Origin: Actinophytocola oryzae
Lineage (GTDB): Bacteria > Actinomycetota > Actinomycetes > Mycobacteriales > Pseudonocardiaceae
NCBI RefSeq assembly: GCF_004364325.1
Contig: NZ_SOCP01000001.1
Coordinates: forward strand, 62,001-126,000
DNA: 64,000 bases
Reading direction: 5' to 3'
Made by a program: the position numbers and the translations under genes. The notes below the pieces were generated by a model. It was not told the origin of the DNA. It did not search any database and saw only the letters and a list, made by a program, of their open reading frames with translations. Of this stretch, positions 17,724 to 25,366 are shown piece by piece (within the stretch, counting starts at the first letter, position 1; every line of letters begins with the position of its first letter).

Positions 17724-18296
17724 TCAGGTGCTCGTCGACTGCAGGCCTGCCAGGTAGATCGCCAGGAAGCGGCGCCATTCGGTGGGGTCGGTGTCCAGCG
17801 AGTCGCGGATCACCTGGGCCATCGCGCGGGTCAGGGTGGCCACGTCGCCGGTCGTGTAGTCCGCCCGCAGTCGGCCGCTCTCCCGCGCGCGGCGGACCAG
17901 CTCGGCGGCGTGTCCTGCGCCCGTGTGACACGACTCCACGACGCCCCTGGCGTTCGGCAGGTCCCTGACCAGCACCTCGTTGAGGCCGCGGTCCCTGGCG
18001 TGCAGCGCGAACACGCCCTCGAGATACCCGACGAAGCCGTGCCACGGATCCGGGTCGGCCAGTGCCCGCTCGCCGAGCGTCGCCAGCTCCGTCAACCGCT
18101 CCGGGAAGATCGCCTCGAAGAACGTGTCCCGGGTGGGGAAGTGCGCGTACAGGGTGCCGATGCTGACCTCGGCCCGCCGCGCGATGTGCTCCAGCGGCAC
18201 GTCGAGGCCGCGTTCCCCGAACAGCTGCGTGGCCGCGGCCAGCAGCTTCTCCCTGTTGCGGGCCGCGTCGGCCCGCAACGGCCTGGGGTTCGCCAT
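17724..18296 (-). CDS. TetR-family regulator
   Basis: The 190-residue protein has an N-terminal TetR helix-turn-helix (REKLLAAATQLFGERGLDVPLEHIARRAEVSIGTLYAHFPTRDTFFEAI) and an all-helical ligand domain. ATG at 18296 is used; GTG two codons upstream (18302) is an alternative and neither has a good SD, so a leaderless message is possible. It is divergent from a short-chain dehydrogenase gene, and two palindromic boxes lie between them. Local repression of both genes is likely. Confidence 0.88.
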   Translation of the reverse strand: MANPRPLRADAARNREKLLAAATQLFGERGLDVPLEHIARRAEVSIGTLYAHFPTRDTFFEAIFPERLTELATLGERALADPDPWHGFVGYLEGVFALHARDRGLNEVLVRDLPNARGVVESCHTGAGHAAELVRRARESGRLRADYTTGDVATLTRAMAQVIRDSLDTDPTEWRRFLAIYLAGLQSTST

Positions 18297-18312
18297 GGCC
18301 ACAGTCTAATGA

Positions 18313-18374
18313 AATCGAGGATACCCTCGACTTGTGGTAGCGTCGCCGCCGTAAGTCGAGGGTGTCCTCGGATT
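18313..18374. promoter_or_regulatory. Twin TetR operators in inverted orientation
   Basis: Box 1 core TCGAGGATACCCTCGA (18315-18330) is a perfect 6-bp inverted repeat around ATAC. Box 2 core TCGAGGGTGTCCTCGG (18356-18371) is the same motif on the opposite strand with one arm mismatch. The flanks AA/TT are also conserved. The boxes lie between the divergent TetR and dehydrogenase genes and probably cover both promoters. Confidence 0.8.
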
Positions 18375-18395
18375 AGCGCAGCGAAAGGCTCGTCC

Positions 18396-19112
18396 ATGTC
18401 ACGCACCGCCGTCGTCATCGGGGTCGGCCCCGGTCTCGGCCTCTCCGTCGCCCACCGCTTCGGCCGCGAGGGGTACGCCGTCGCCCTCGTCTCGCGTTCG
18501 GCGAACCGGCACGCCGACTACGTGGCCTCCCTGGCCGACAAGGGGATCAGAGCCGAACCCTTCACCGCCGACGTCCACGACCGCGCCCAACTCGAGGCCA
18601 CGCTGGACGCGATCGAGACCCGGCTCGGCGCACCGGACCTGCTCTACTACGGCCCCGGCGCACGCGACCTCGACGCACCCAGGCCGGGCGGCATCACCCA
18701 GACCACCTCCGAGGAGGTGCGCGAGGCGATGGCAGGCGTCCACCCCGCCATCGACGCCGTCAACCGGGTGCTGCCCGGCATGGTCTCCCGGGGCACGGGC
18801 AGCCTGCTGTTCGCCGGCGGCCTCAGCTCCGTGGTGCCCATGCCGTTCCTCGGTGCGCTGGCGCTGTCGTCCGCCGCACTGCGCACCTACGCCGTCACGC
18901 TCAACGCCGGGCTGACCGGCACGGGGGTCTACGCGGGCACCCTGACGATCGGTGCTCTCATCGCACGCGGCGACATCCACCGGTACGTGGCCTCGAACCC
19001 GGAGCAGTACGGCGACGTGTCGCCGCGGACCCTGGACCCGGACGACATCGCGGACACCGCGTGGCTCCTGACCGTCGAGCGTGACCGGGCCGAAGAAGTG
19101 GTCACCCTGTAG
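18396..19112 (+). CDS. Atypical short-chain dehydrogenase/reductase lacking the YxxxK pair
   Basis: The 238-residue Rossmann protein has an N-terminal nucleotide-binding glycine motif (VIGVGPGLGLSVA, residues 6-18) and the general SDR layout. At the usual catalytic site, where SDRs have YxxxK in a YSASKAAL-like context, it reads LALSSAALR, so both Tyr and Lys are replaced. Either the protein uses different chemistry or it binds rather than reduces its ligand. ATG 18396 follows GAAAGG. It is probably controlled by the divergent TetR gene. Confidence 0.75.
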   Translation: MSRTAVVIGVGPGLGLSVAHRFGREGYAVALVSRSANRHADYVASLADKGIRAEPFTADVHDRAQLEATLDAIETRLGAPDLLYYGPGARDLDAPRPGGITQTTSEEVREAMAGVHPAIDAVNRVLPGMVSRGTGSLLFAGGLSSVVPMPFLGALALSSAALRTYAVTLNAGLTGTGVYAGTLTIGALIARGDIHRYVASNPEQYGDVSPRTLDPDDIADTAWLLTVERDRAEEVVTL

Positions 19113-19131
19113 TGAGGTTAGCCTCACTTAA
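19113..19131. terminator. Hairpin after the dehydrogenase gene; also resembles an iron box
   Basis: AGTGAGG / CCTCACT arms around TTAG lie directly after the stop codon at 19110-19112 and are followed by TTAAT, so the simplest reading is a terminator. The 19 bases from 19113 also match about 16 of 19 positions of the actinobacterial DtxR/IdeR iron-box consensus as recalled. No obvious iron gene follows. Confidence 0.5.
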
Positions 19132-19162
19132 TCTACCTGACAGGCCTGCTGACAAGACCCTT

Positions 19163-19188
19163 CTATGTCACAGTGCAATGTGACATAG
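19163..19188 (+). promoter_or_regulatory. 26-bp inverted repeat, probable operator of the hydroxyproline operon
   Basis: CTATGTCAC (19163-19171) and GTGACATAG (19180-19188) are perfect 9-bp arms separated by 8 bases. The site ends 7 bp before the first GTG of the operon, so bound protein would block transcription initiation or a leaderless start. The GntR regulator encoded in the operon is the likely binder. Confidence 0.7.
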
Positions 19189-19195
19189 TACTGAG

Positions 19196-20299
19196 GTGGA
19201 CGTGCTAGTCATCGGCGCCGGAATGGTCGGCGCGGCGTGTGCGTACTACTGCGCGACCGTCGGGCTCGGGGTCGGGGTGGTCGACCGGGGCGCGGTCGCG
19301 AGCGGCACGACGAGCGCGGGCGAGGGCAACATCCTGGTGTCCGACAAGGATCCCGGCCCGGAGCTGGACCTCGCGCTGCTGTCGGTGCGGCTGTGGGCGG
19401 AGCTGGACGGCGACTTCGAGCTGGAGGCCAAGGGCGGCGTCGTGGTCGCCCGCACGCCGGAGGCGTTGGCGGGGCTGACCGAGCTGGCGGCGAAGCAACG
19501 GGCGTGCGGGGTCGTCACGGAGACCGTGGACCCGCGCGAACTGGAGCCGTGTCTGACCCCGGACGTCGCGGGTGGCGTGTTCTACCCGCAGGACACGCAG
19601 GTCCAGCCCATGCTCGCCGCCGCGTCACTGCTGCGTGCGGCGCGTGCCAGGGGTGCGGTCGTGCGGACCGGGGCCGAGGTGCTGGAGTTGCGCCGGGACA
19701 AGGACATCACCCGCGTGCGGACCAGCGCGGGGGAGCTGTCCGCACGCTGGGTCGTCAACGCGGCGGGCACGTGGGGCGGTGCGGTCGCGATGCTGGCCGG
19801 TGCCCCCGTGCCCGTGCTGCCCCGCCGGGGGTTCATCCTCGTCACCGAGCCGCTGCCGCCGCTCGTCCGGCACAAGGTCTACTCCGCCGACTACGTGGCC
19901 AACGTGGCGAGCGACGACGCCGGGCTCGAGACGTCCGTGGTCGTCGAGGGCACACGGGCGGGCACCGTGCTGATCGGCGCCAGCCGCGAACGCGTCGGGT
20001 TCGACCGCACGTTCTCCCTGCCGGTGGTGCGAAAGCTCGCCGCGCAGGCGGTGGACCTGTTCCCGTTCCTCGCGGAGGTGAACCTGCTGCGCGGCTACCT
20101 CGGGTTCCGGCCGTACTGCCCCGACCACCTGCCGGTGATCGGCCCGGACCCACGCGTGCCCTGGCTCGTGCACGCGTGCGGTCACGAGGGCGCGGGCATC
20201 GGCCTCGCCGCCGCCACCGGCCACCTCGTCGCGCAGACCCTCACCGGCGCGACACCCGACCTCGACCTGACCCCCTTCCGACCGGACCGGTTCGCATGA
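19196..20299 (+). CDS. FAD-dependent D-amino-acid dehydrogenase subunit (D-hydroxyproline dehydrogenase)
   Basis: The 367-residue DAO-fold flavoprotein has an N-terminal GxGxxG dinucleotide motif (VIGAGMVGAACAYY) and a C-terminal FAD-contact region (RPYCPDHLPVIGPD, CGHEGAGIGLAAATG). Its neighbours are a small [2Fe-2S] protein and an FAD/BFD-like oxidoreductase, the three-part arrangement known for bacterial D-hydroxyproline dehydrogenases. It would oxidise cis-4-hydroxy-D-proline to the pyrroline imine. GTG 19196 is taken; GTG 19202 sits better behind GAGG and is an equally possible start. It is the first gene of the operon. Confidence 0.85.
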   Translation: MDVLVIGAGMVGAACAYYCATVGLGVGVVDRGAVASGTTSAGEGNILVSDKDPGPELDLALLSVRLWAELDGDFELEAKGGVVVARTPEALAGLTELAAKQRACGVVTETVDPRELEPCLTPDVAGGVFYPQDTQVQPMLAAASLLRAARARGAVVRTGAEVLELRRDKDITRVRTSAGELSARWVVNAAGTWGGAVAMLAGAPVPVLPRRGFILVTEPLPPLVRHKVYSADYVANVASDDAGLETSVVVEGTRAGTVLIGASRERVGFDRTFSLPVVRKLAAQAVDLFPFLAEVNLLRGYLGFRPYCPDHLPVIGPDPRVPWLVHACGHEGAGIGLAAATGHLVAQTLTGATPDLDLTPFRPDRFA

Positions 20300-20348
20300 G
20301 CGGAGCCTGCGGAGCGTTCCGGTGCCACGGAGTCGGCGAGGGGGCGGC

Positions 20349-20609
20349 ATGAGCACTTTCAGCTTCGACGGCGAGGACGTCACCGCGGTGCCGGGCCAGA
20401 GTGTCGGCGCGGCGCTGATCGCGGCGGGCCACCGGTCCTGGCGGACCACGAGGCACGCCGGTGCGCCACGTGGCGTGTTCTGCGGCATCGGGATCTGTTA
20501 CGACTGCCTCGTGGTGGTGAACGGCACGCCCAACCTGCGGGCCTGCCTGACCGAGGTCCGCGACGGCGACGAGGTCGCATCGCAGGAGGGCACCGGCCGT
20601 GGTCGCTGA
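20349..20609 (+). CDS. [2Fe-2S] subunit of D-hydroxyproline dehydrogenase
   Basis: The 86-residue protein has the plant-type ferredoxin cysteine pattern C-x4-C-x2-C (FCGIGICYDC) and a distal RAC cysteine. It is homologous in size and motif to the gamma subunits of three-part amino-acid dehydrogenases. ATG 20349 is chosen behind GGCGAGGGGG; the upstream ORF extension has no domain sense. It overlaps the next gene by 11 bp, so the two are probably made together. Confidence 0.88.
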   Translation: MSTFSFDGEDVTAVPGQSVGAALIAAGHRSWRTTRHAGAPRGVFCGIGICYDCLVVVNGTPNLRACLTEVRDGDEVASQEGTGRGR

Positions 20610-21912
20610 CATCGCCGTACTCGGCGCCGGTCCGGCCGGGCTCGCCGCCGCGGTCGCCGCGCACCGGGCAGGCGCACGGGTCACGCTGGTCGACTCGGCG
20701 TCCCGGGTCGGCGGGCAGTACTGGCGCCACCGCGACGGCGCGGAACCCGCCGGGCTGCGGCCTTTCACCGACGTCCCGCTCGACTTCCGGGCAGGGCACG
20801 CGATCTGGCACGTCGAACGCACCGACGACGGCTTCACCACGCACACGTCCGCCGGCGAGGTCCTGTCCCGCAAGGTGATCGTGGCGACCGGCGCGTACGA
20901 CCGGCAGGTGCCCTTCCCGGGCTGGACCCTGCCGGGGGTGTTCACGGCCGGTGGCGCGCAGGCCCTGCTGAAGGGCCACGGGGTCGTCGCGGGGGACCGG
21001 GTGGTCGTCGCGGGAACCGGACCGTTCCTGCTGCCCGTCGCCGCCGGGCTCGCCCGCGCGGGTGCCCGCGTGCTGGGGGTGTTCGAGGCAGGTTCGCCGC
21101 TCGGGTTCACGCGTCGCCCGGCCGCCGTGCTGCGCAACCCCGGCAAGCTCGCCGAGGGCGCAGGCTACCTGCGGGTCCTGCGTAAGCGCCGGATCCCGTT
21201 CCACACCAGGCAGACCGTGGTCGCCGCGCACGGCGACGACCAGGTCCGGGCGGTGACCGTCGCGACGCTCGACCGGGACTGGCACGTCGTGTCGCACCGC
21301 GAGCTCGAGTGCGACACCGTGGCCGTCGGCTACGGGTTCACGCCACAGCTGGAGATCCCGCTCCAGCTCGGCTGCGCCACCCACCTCGACCTCGACGGCA
21401 GCCTGGTCGCCACCGCGGACGACCGGCAGCGGGCCTCGGTGCCCGACGTCTTCCTGGCCGGCGAGGTCTGCGGGATCGGCGGCGTCCAACTGTCCCTTGT
21501 GGAGGGTGAGCTGGCGGGCCGCCACGCGGCGGGCGCCGAGCCGGACGCCAGGGTACTGCGGCGGCGCGCGGCCCTGCGGGCGTTCGCGGCCGCCATGCAC
21601 CGCACGTACCCCGTCCCGCCCGGCTGGCAGACCTGGCTGGCCGACGACACGCTCGTCTGCCGGTGCGAGGAGGTGTCGGCCGCGACGATCCGCCGGTCCA
21701 TCGTGGATCTCGGGGCGACGGACCCGCGTGCCGTCAAGCTCGTCGCCCGGCCGGGCATGGGGCTGTGCCAGGGCAGGGTGTGCGGGTACGCCACCGCCTG
21801 CCTGGTGTCGCGGCCCGTCACCGCCGACGGCCTGCGGGGCATGGCCACCCGGCCCATCGCACAACCGGTCACTCTCGGAGAGCTCGCGCGACAACATGTG
21901 GAGGAACGATGA
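20599..21912 (+). CDS. NAD(P)/FAD oxidoreductase subunit with BFD-like [2Fe-2S] domain
   Basis: The 437-residue protein begins with an FAD-binding motif (IAVLGAGPAGLAAAVAAHRAG) and has a second nucleotide motif (VVVAGTGPFLLPVAAG). The C-terminal ~80 residues form a bacterioferritin-associated-ferredoxin-like cluster domain (CRCEE...GMGLCQGRVCG). This matches the alpha subunit of D-hydroxyproline dehydrogenase. GTG 20599 follows GGAGGG. It ends with an ATGA overlap into the deaminase gene. Confidence 0.87.
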   Translation: MVADIAVLGAGPAGLAAAVAAHRAGARVTLVDSASRVGGQYWRHRDGAEPAGLRPFTDVPLDFRAGHAIWHVERTDDGFTTHTSAGEVLSRKVIVATGAYDRQVPFPGWTLPGVFTAGGAQALLKGHGVVAGDRVVVAGTGPFLLPVAAGLARAGARVLGVFEAGSPLGFTRRPAAVLRNPGKLAEGAGYLRVLRKRRIPFHTRQTVVAAHGDDQVRAVTVATLDRDWHVVSHRELECDTVAVGYGFTPQLEIPLQLGCATHLDLDGSLVATADDRQRASVPDVFLAGEVCGIGGVQLSLVEGELAGRHAAGAEPDARVLRRRAALRAFAAAMHRTYPVPPGWQTWLADDTLVCRCEEVSAATIRRSIVDLGATDPRAVKLVARPGMGLCQGRVCGYATACLVSRPVTADGLRGMATRPIAQPVTLGELARQHVEER

Positions 21913-22796
21913 CCAAGCCGTGGCACGGAGTCCTGGTGGCGACCGCGTTGCCGTTCGACGAATCGCTCGCCGTCGACCTCGACCGGTACGCCGAGCACGT
22001 CGCGTGGCTGGCCGCGCACGGCTGCCACGGCGTCACCCCCAACGGCTCGCTCGGTGAGTACCAGACCCTCCCGCCCAAGGAGCGGGCCAGGGTGGTGCGC
22101 ACGGCCATCGACGCCGCCCCGGAGGGCTTCACCGTGATGCCCGGCGTCGCCGCGTACGGCGCCGCGGAGGCAAGGGGCTGGGCCGAGAACGCGGGCGAGG
22201 CGGGTGCCAAGGCCGTGATGCTGTTGCCGCCCAACACCTACCGTGCCGACGAGCGCGCGGTGATCGCGCACTACCGCGAGGTCGCCAAGGTCGGCCTGCC
22301 GATCGTGGCCTACAACAACCCCACCGACACCAAGGTCGACCTGGTCCCCGAGCTGCTCGCCCAGCTGTACGACGAGGGGCTGATCGTCGGGGTCAAGGAG
22401 TTCACCGGCGACGTGCGGCGCCCGTACCGGATCCACGAGCTGGCCCCCGGCCTCGACGTGCTGTGCGGTGCCGACGACGTGGCGTTGGAGCTGGCCGTCG
22501 CGGGCGCGGTCGGGTGGATCGCGGGCTTCACCAACGCGCTGCCGGACTCCACCGTGGCGCTGTGGGAGGCCGCGTCGGCGGGTGACCTCGACAAGGCGCT
22601 GCCGCTCTACCGGCTGCTGCACCCGTTGCTGCGCTGGGACTCCCGCACCGAGTTCGTGCAGGCCATCAAGCTCAGCATGGACATCGTGGGCCGCTACGGC
22701 GGGCCGTGCCGCCAGCCCCGCGTGGCGCTCACGCCGGAACACGAGGCGGCCGTGCGCCTGGCCACCGAGCACGCGCTCGCGGAAGGGCTTTCCTGA
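21909..22796 (+). CDS. DapA-family pyrroline-4-hydroxy-2-carboxylate deaminase
   Basis: The 295-residue TIM-barrel protein belongs to the dihydrodipicolinate synthase/NAL family: GSLGEY phosphate-like loop, a YNNP motif, and the Schiff-base lysine Lys163 in GVKEFTGD. In hydroxyproline pathways this family deaminates 1-pyrroline-4-hydroxy-2-carboxylate to 2,5-dioxopentanoate, which fits the surrounding genes better than lysine biosynthesis. Its start overlaps the preceding stop, and the epimerase gene starts one base after its own stop. The dioxopentanoate dehydrogenase that would finish the route is not in the window. Confidence 0.85.
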   Translation: MTKPWHGVLVATALPFDESLAVDLDRYAEHVAWLAAHGCHGVTPNGSLGEYQTLPPKERARVVRTAIDAAPEGFTVMPGVAAYGAAEARGWAENAGEAGAKAVMLLPPNTYRADERAVIAHYREVAKVGLPIVAYNNPTDTKVDLVPELLAQLYDEGLIVGVKEFTGDVRRPYRIHELAPGLDVLCGADDVALELAVAGAVGWIAGFTNALPDSTVALWEAASAGDLDKALPLYRLLHPLLRWDSRTEFVQAIKLSMDIVGRYGGPCRQPRVALTPEHEAAVRLATEHALAEGLS

Positions 22797-22797
22797 C

Positions 22798-23799
22798 ATG
22801 CGGGCGAAACGGGTCTTCCACGCCGTCGACTCCCACACCGAGGGCATGCCCACGCGGGTGATCACCGGCGGCGTCGGCGTCATCCCCGGCGACACGATGT
22901 TCGACCGGCGCCTGTACTTCATCTCCCACCTCGACCACCTGCGCCGACTGCTGATGAACGAGCCACGCGGCCACTCCGCCATGAGCGGCGCGATCCTGCA
23001 GCCGCCCGCCCGGCCCGACGCCGACTGGGGTGTGGTGTTCATCGAGGTGTCCGGCTGCCTGCCGATGTGCGGGCACGGCACCATCGGCGTCGCCACGGTC
23101 CTGGTGGAGACGGGCATGGTCGAGGTGACCGAGCCCGTCACGACCATCCGACTCGACACCCCGGCCGGTCTCGTCGTCGCGGAGGTCGCGGTCGCGGACG
23201 GGGTCGCGAAGGCGGTCACCATCCAGAACGTGCCGTCGTTCACCGTCGCACTCGACCAGACCGTCGACGTGCCCGGTTTCGGCGACGTGCGCTACGACAT
23301 GGCCTTCGGCGGCAACTTCTACGCGATCCTCGACCTCGACCAGCTCGGGCTGCCGTTCGACCGCGCGGCGGGACAACGGCTGCTCGACGCCGGACTGTCC
23401 ATCATGGACGCGATCGACAAGCAGAACCGCCCGGTGCACCCGGAACAGCCGGAGATCGCGGGCTGTCACCACGTCTACCTCGCCGCACCCGGCTCCACCG
23501 CACGGCACTCCCGGCACGCGATGGCCATCCACCCCGGCTGGTTCGACCGTTCGCCGTGCGGCACCGGCACCAGCGCGCGGATGGCGCAGCTGCACACGCG
23601 GGGCGAACTGCCGCTGCATACCGACTTCCGCAACGAGTCGTTCATCGGCACGCACTTCACCGGCAGGCTGGTCTCCGCGACCACGGTCGGGGACCTGGCC
23701 GCCGTGGTGCCGACGATCACCGGCCGCGCCTGGCTCACCGGCACCGCACAGTACTTCCTCGACCCCGACGACCCGTTCCCGGAGGGGTTCCAGCTGTGA
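22798..23799 (+). CDS. 4-hydroxyproline 2-epimerase (proline racemase family)
   Basis: The 333-residue protein has the two active-site cysteines of proline racemase-type epimerases: Cys91 in MCGHG and Cys254 in SPCGTGT. Having both cysteines argues for racemase/epimerase activity; the related trans-3-hydroxyproline dehydratases replace one with Ser/Thr. It would convert trans-4-hydroxy-L-proline to cis-4-hydroxy-D-proline, the substrate of the dehydrogenase encoded in the same operon. ATG 22798 is one base past the preceding stop. Confidence 0.9.
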   Translation: MRAKRVFHAVDSHTEGMPTRVITGGVGVIPGDTMFDRRLYFISHLDHLRRLLMNEPRGHSAMSGAILQPPARPDADWGVVFIEVSGCLPMCGHGTIGVATVLVETGMVEVTEPVTTIRLDTPAGLVVAEVAVADGVAKAVTIQNVPSFTVALDQTVDVPGFGDVRYDMAFGGNFYAILDLDQLGLPFDRAAGQRLLDAGLSIMDAIDKQNRPVHPEQPEIAGCHHVYLAAPGSTARHSRHAMAIHPGWFDRSPCGTGTSARMAQLHTRGELPLHTDFRNESFIGTHFTGRLVSATTVGDLAAVVPTITGRAWLTGTAQYFLDPDDPFPEGFQL

Positions 23800-24677
23800 T
23801 CCCGTTCCTGGACACCCTCCCGGACGAGCGGTCGGCCATCGCGGCCATCCGCGCCGCGCTCCGCGACGGCCTCGACCCGGAGGCGGGGTGGGCGCGGTCG
23901 CTCGTGCCGGTCGAGCACGGTCAGATGATGCTGATGCCCGCGGAGTGGGGCCGGTACGCGGGCATCAAGGTCGGCACCGTCGCGCCGGACAACCCGTCGC
24001 TTGGCCTGCCCCGCATCCAGGGCATGTACATGCTGCTGGACGGCGAGACCCTGGCCCCGCTGGCGATCGTGGACGGCGCGACGCTGACCATCTCACGCAC
24101 GGCGGCCGTGTCCGCGCTCGCGGTCGACCTGCTGGCCTCGCCGGACGCGTCGTGCCTCGTGGTGTTCGGCACCGGTCCCCAGGCGCGGGGCCATGTCGCG
24201 GCGATCCGCACCGTCCGGCCGATCGACGAGGTGATCGTGGTCGGGCGCTCCCACGCGGCCGAGTTCGCGTCCTCGGTGGACGGCAGGGCCGGCTCGACGG
24301 TCGACGTGGCCAGGGCACACGTGGTGGTGTGCGCGACGACGGCACGCACCCCGCTGTTCAACGGCGGCATGCTGCAGCGCGGGGCCACGGTCGTCGCGGT
24401 CGGCTCGCACGAGCCGAACGTCCGCGAGGTCGACGACCGCACCGTGTGCGCGTCGACCGTCGTGGTGGAGGCCCGCAGCGCCGCACTGCGTGAGGCGGGC
24501 GACGTGGTCCAGCCGCTGGCGGCAGGCGTGTTCGACCCGAACACGCTGGTGTGCCTCGCAGGCCTCGTGCGGGGCGAGGCGAAGGTCGACATGTCGCGCC
24601 CGAGGCTGTTCAAGAGCGTCGGCATGGCCTGGGAGGACCTGGTGATCGCCGCGACCGGCTGGGAGAACCGGCCGTGA
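23796..24677 (+). CDS. Ornithine cyclodeaminase/mu-crystallin family, probable pyrroline-2-carboxylate reductase
   Basis: The 293-residue Rossmann protein has GIKVGTVAPDNPSLGLPRIQG and LVVFGTGPQARGHVAAI, the NAD(P) motif of the OCD/mu-crystallin family. In hydroxyproline clusters this family reduces the imine 1-pyrroline-2-carboxylate to L-proline, the fate of dehydrated 3-hydroxyproline. That suggests the operon may also handle trans-3-hydroxyproline, although no separate dehydratase is present here. The GTG start overlaps the epimerase stop by 4 bp. Confidence 0.8.
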   Translation: MIPFLDTLPDERSAIAAIRAALRDGLDPEAGWARSLVPVEHGQMMLMPAEWGRYAGIKVGTVAPDNPSLGLPRIQGMYMLLDGETLAPLAIVDGATLTISRTAAVSALAVDLLASPDASCLVVFGTGPQARGHVAAIRTVRPIDEVIVVGRSHAAEFASSVDGRAGSTVDVARAHVVVCATTARTPLFNGGMLQRGATVVAVGSHEPNVREVDDRTVCASTVVVEARSAALREAGDVVQPLAAGVFDPNTLVCLAGLVRGEAKVDMSRPRLFKSVGMAWEDLVIAATGWENRP

Positions 24678-25342
24678 GCGGGGAGAACGCGTTGACACTT
24701 CCCGCGCTGGCCGGACGCCGCAGCCTGCGTGAGGAGATCACCCGGACACTGCGGGCGGCGGTGATCTCGGGCGAGCTGCGGCCCGGCGTGGTCTACTCGG
24801 CGCCGAGCCTCGCCGCCCAGTTCGGCGTCTCGGCCACCCCGGTCCGGGAGGCGATGCTGGACCTTGCCAACGAGGGTCTGGTGGACACCGTCCGCAACAA
24901 GGGCTTCCGGGTGACGCAGGTGTCCGAAAAGGACCTCGACGAGCTGAGCGAGCTCCGCGCGCTGATCGAGGTGCCCACCGTCCGCCGGATAGCCGAGACG
25001 GGTGTCCCCGACGCGGTGCTCGGCGAACTGCGGGCGCTGGCAACGGAGATCGAGGACGCCGCGGGCCGGCGGGACCTGATCGCCCACGTCAACGCCGACA
25101 TGGAGTTCCACCTGAGGCTCCTGTCCCTGTCCGGCAACCACCGCCTGGTGGAGACGGTCCGCTCCCTGCGTGCGCGCTCGCGGATCTACGGCCTGCGGAC
25201 CCTCGCCTCCCGCGACGCACTGGTCCCGTCGGCCCACGAGCACGCGGAGCTGCTGGACCTGCTGTCCTCGGGCGACACCGACGGCGTGGAAGACCTGATG
25301 CGCCGCCACATCGGCCATGTCCGCACCATCTGGGCCGAGTAG
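24674..25342 (+). CDS. GntR-family (FadR/FCD) regulator of hydroxyproline catabolism
   Basis: The 222-residue protein has an N-terminal winged helix (LREEITRTLRAAVISGELRPG, QFGVSATPVREAMLDLANEGL) and a C-terminal FCD helical ligand domain with the usual metal-site residues (His in FHLRLL and HEHAELL). GTG 24674 overlaps the reductase gene by 4 bp, so it is co-transcribed and probably autoregulates via the inverted repeat at 19163-19188. Hydroxyproline or a pathway intermediate is the likely inducer. Confidence 0.85.
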   Translation: MSGENALTLPALAGRRSLREEITRTLRAAVISGELRPGVVYSAPSLAAQFGVSATPVREAMLDLANEGLVDTVRNKGFRVTQVSEKDLDELSELRALIEVPTVRRIAETGVPDAVLGELRALATEIEDAAGRRDLIAHVNADMEFHLRLLSLSGNHRLVETVRSLRARSRIYGLRTLASRDALVPSAHEHAELLDLLSSGDTDGVEDLMRRHIGHVRTIWAE

Positions 25343-25366
25343 GGGCGGGGTGCTAGGTTCGGTGCC

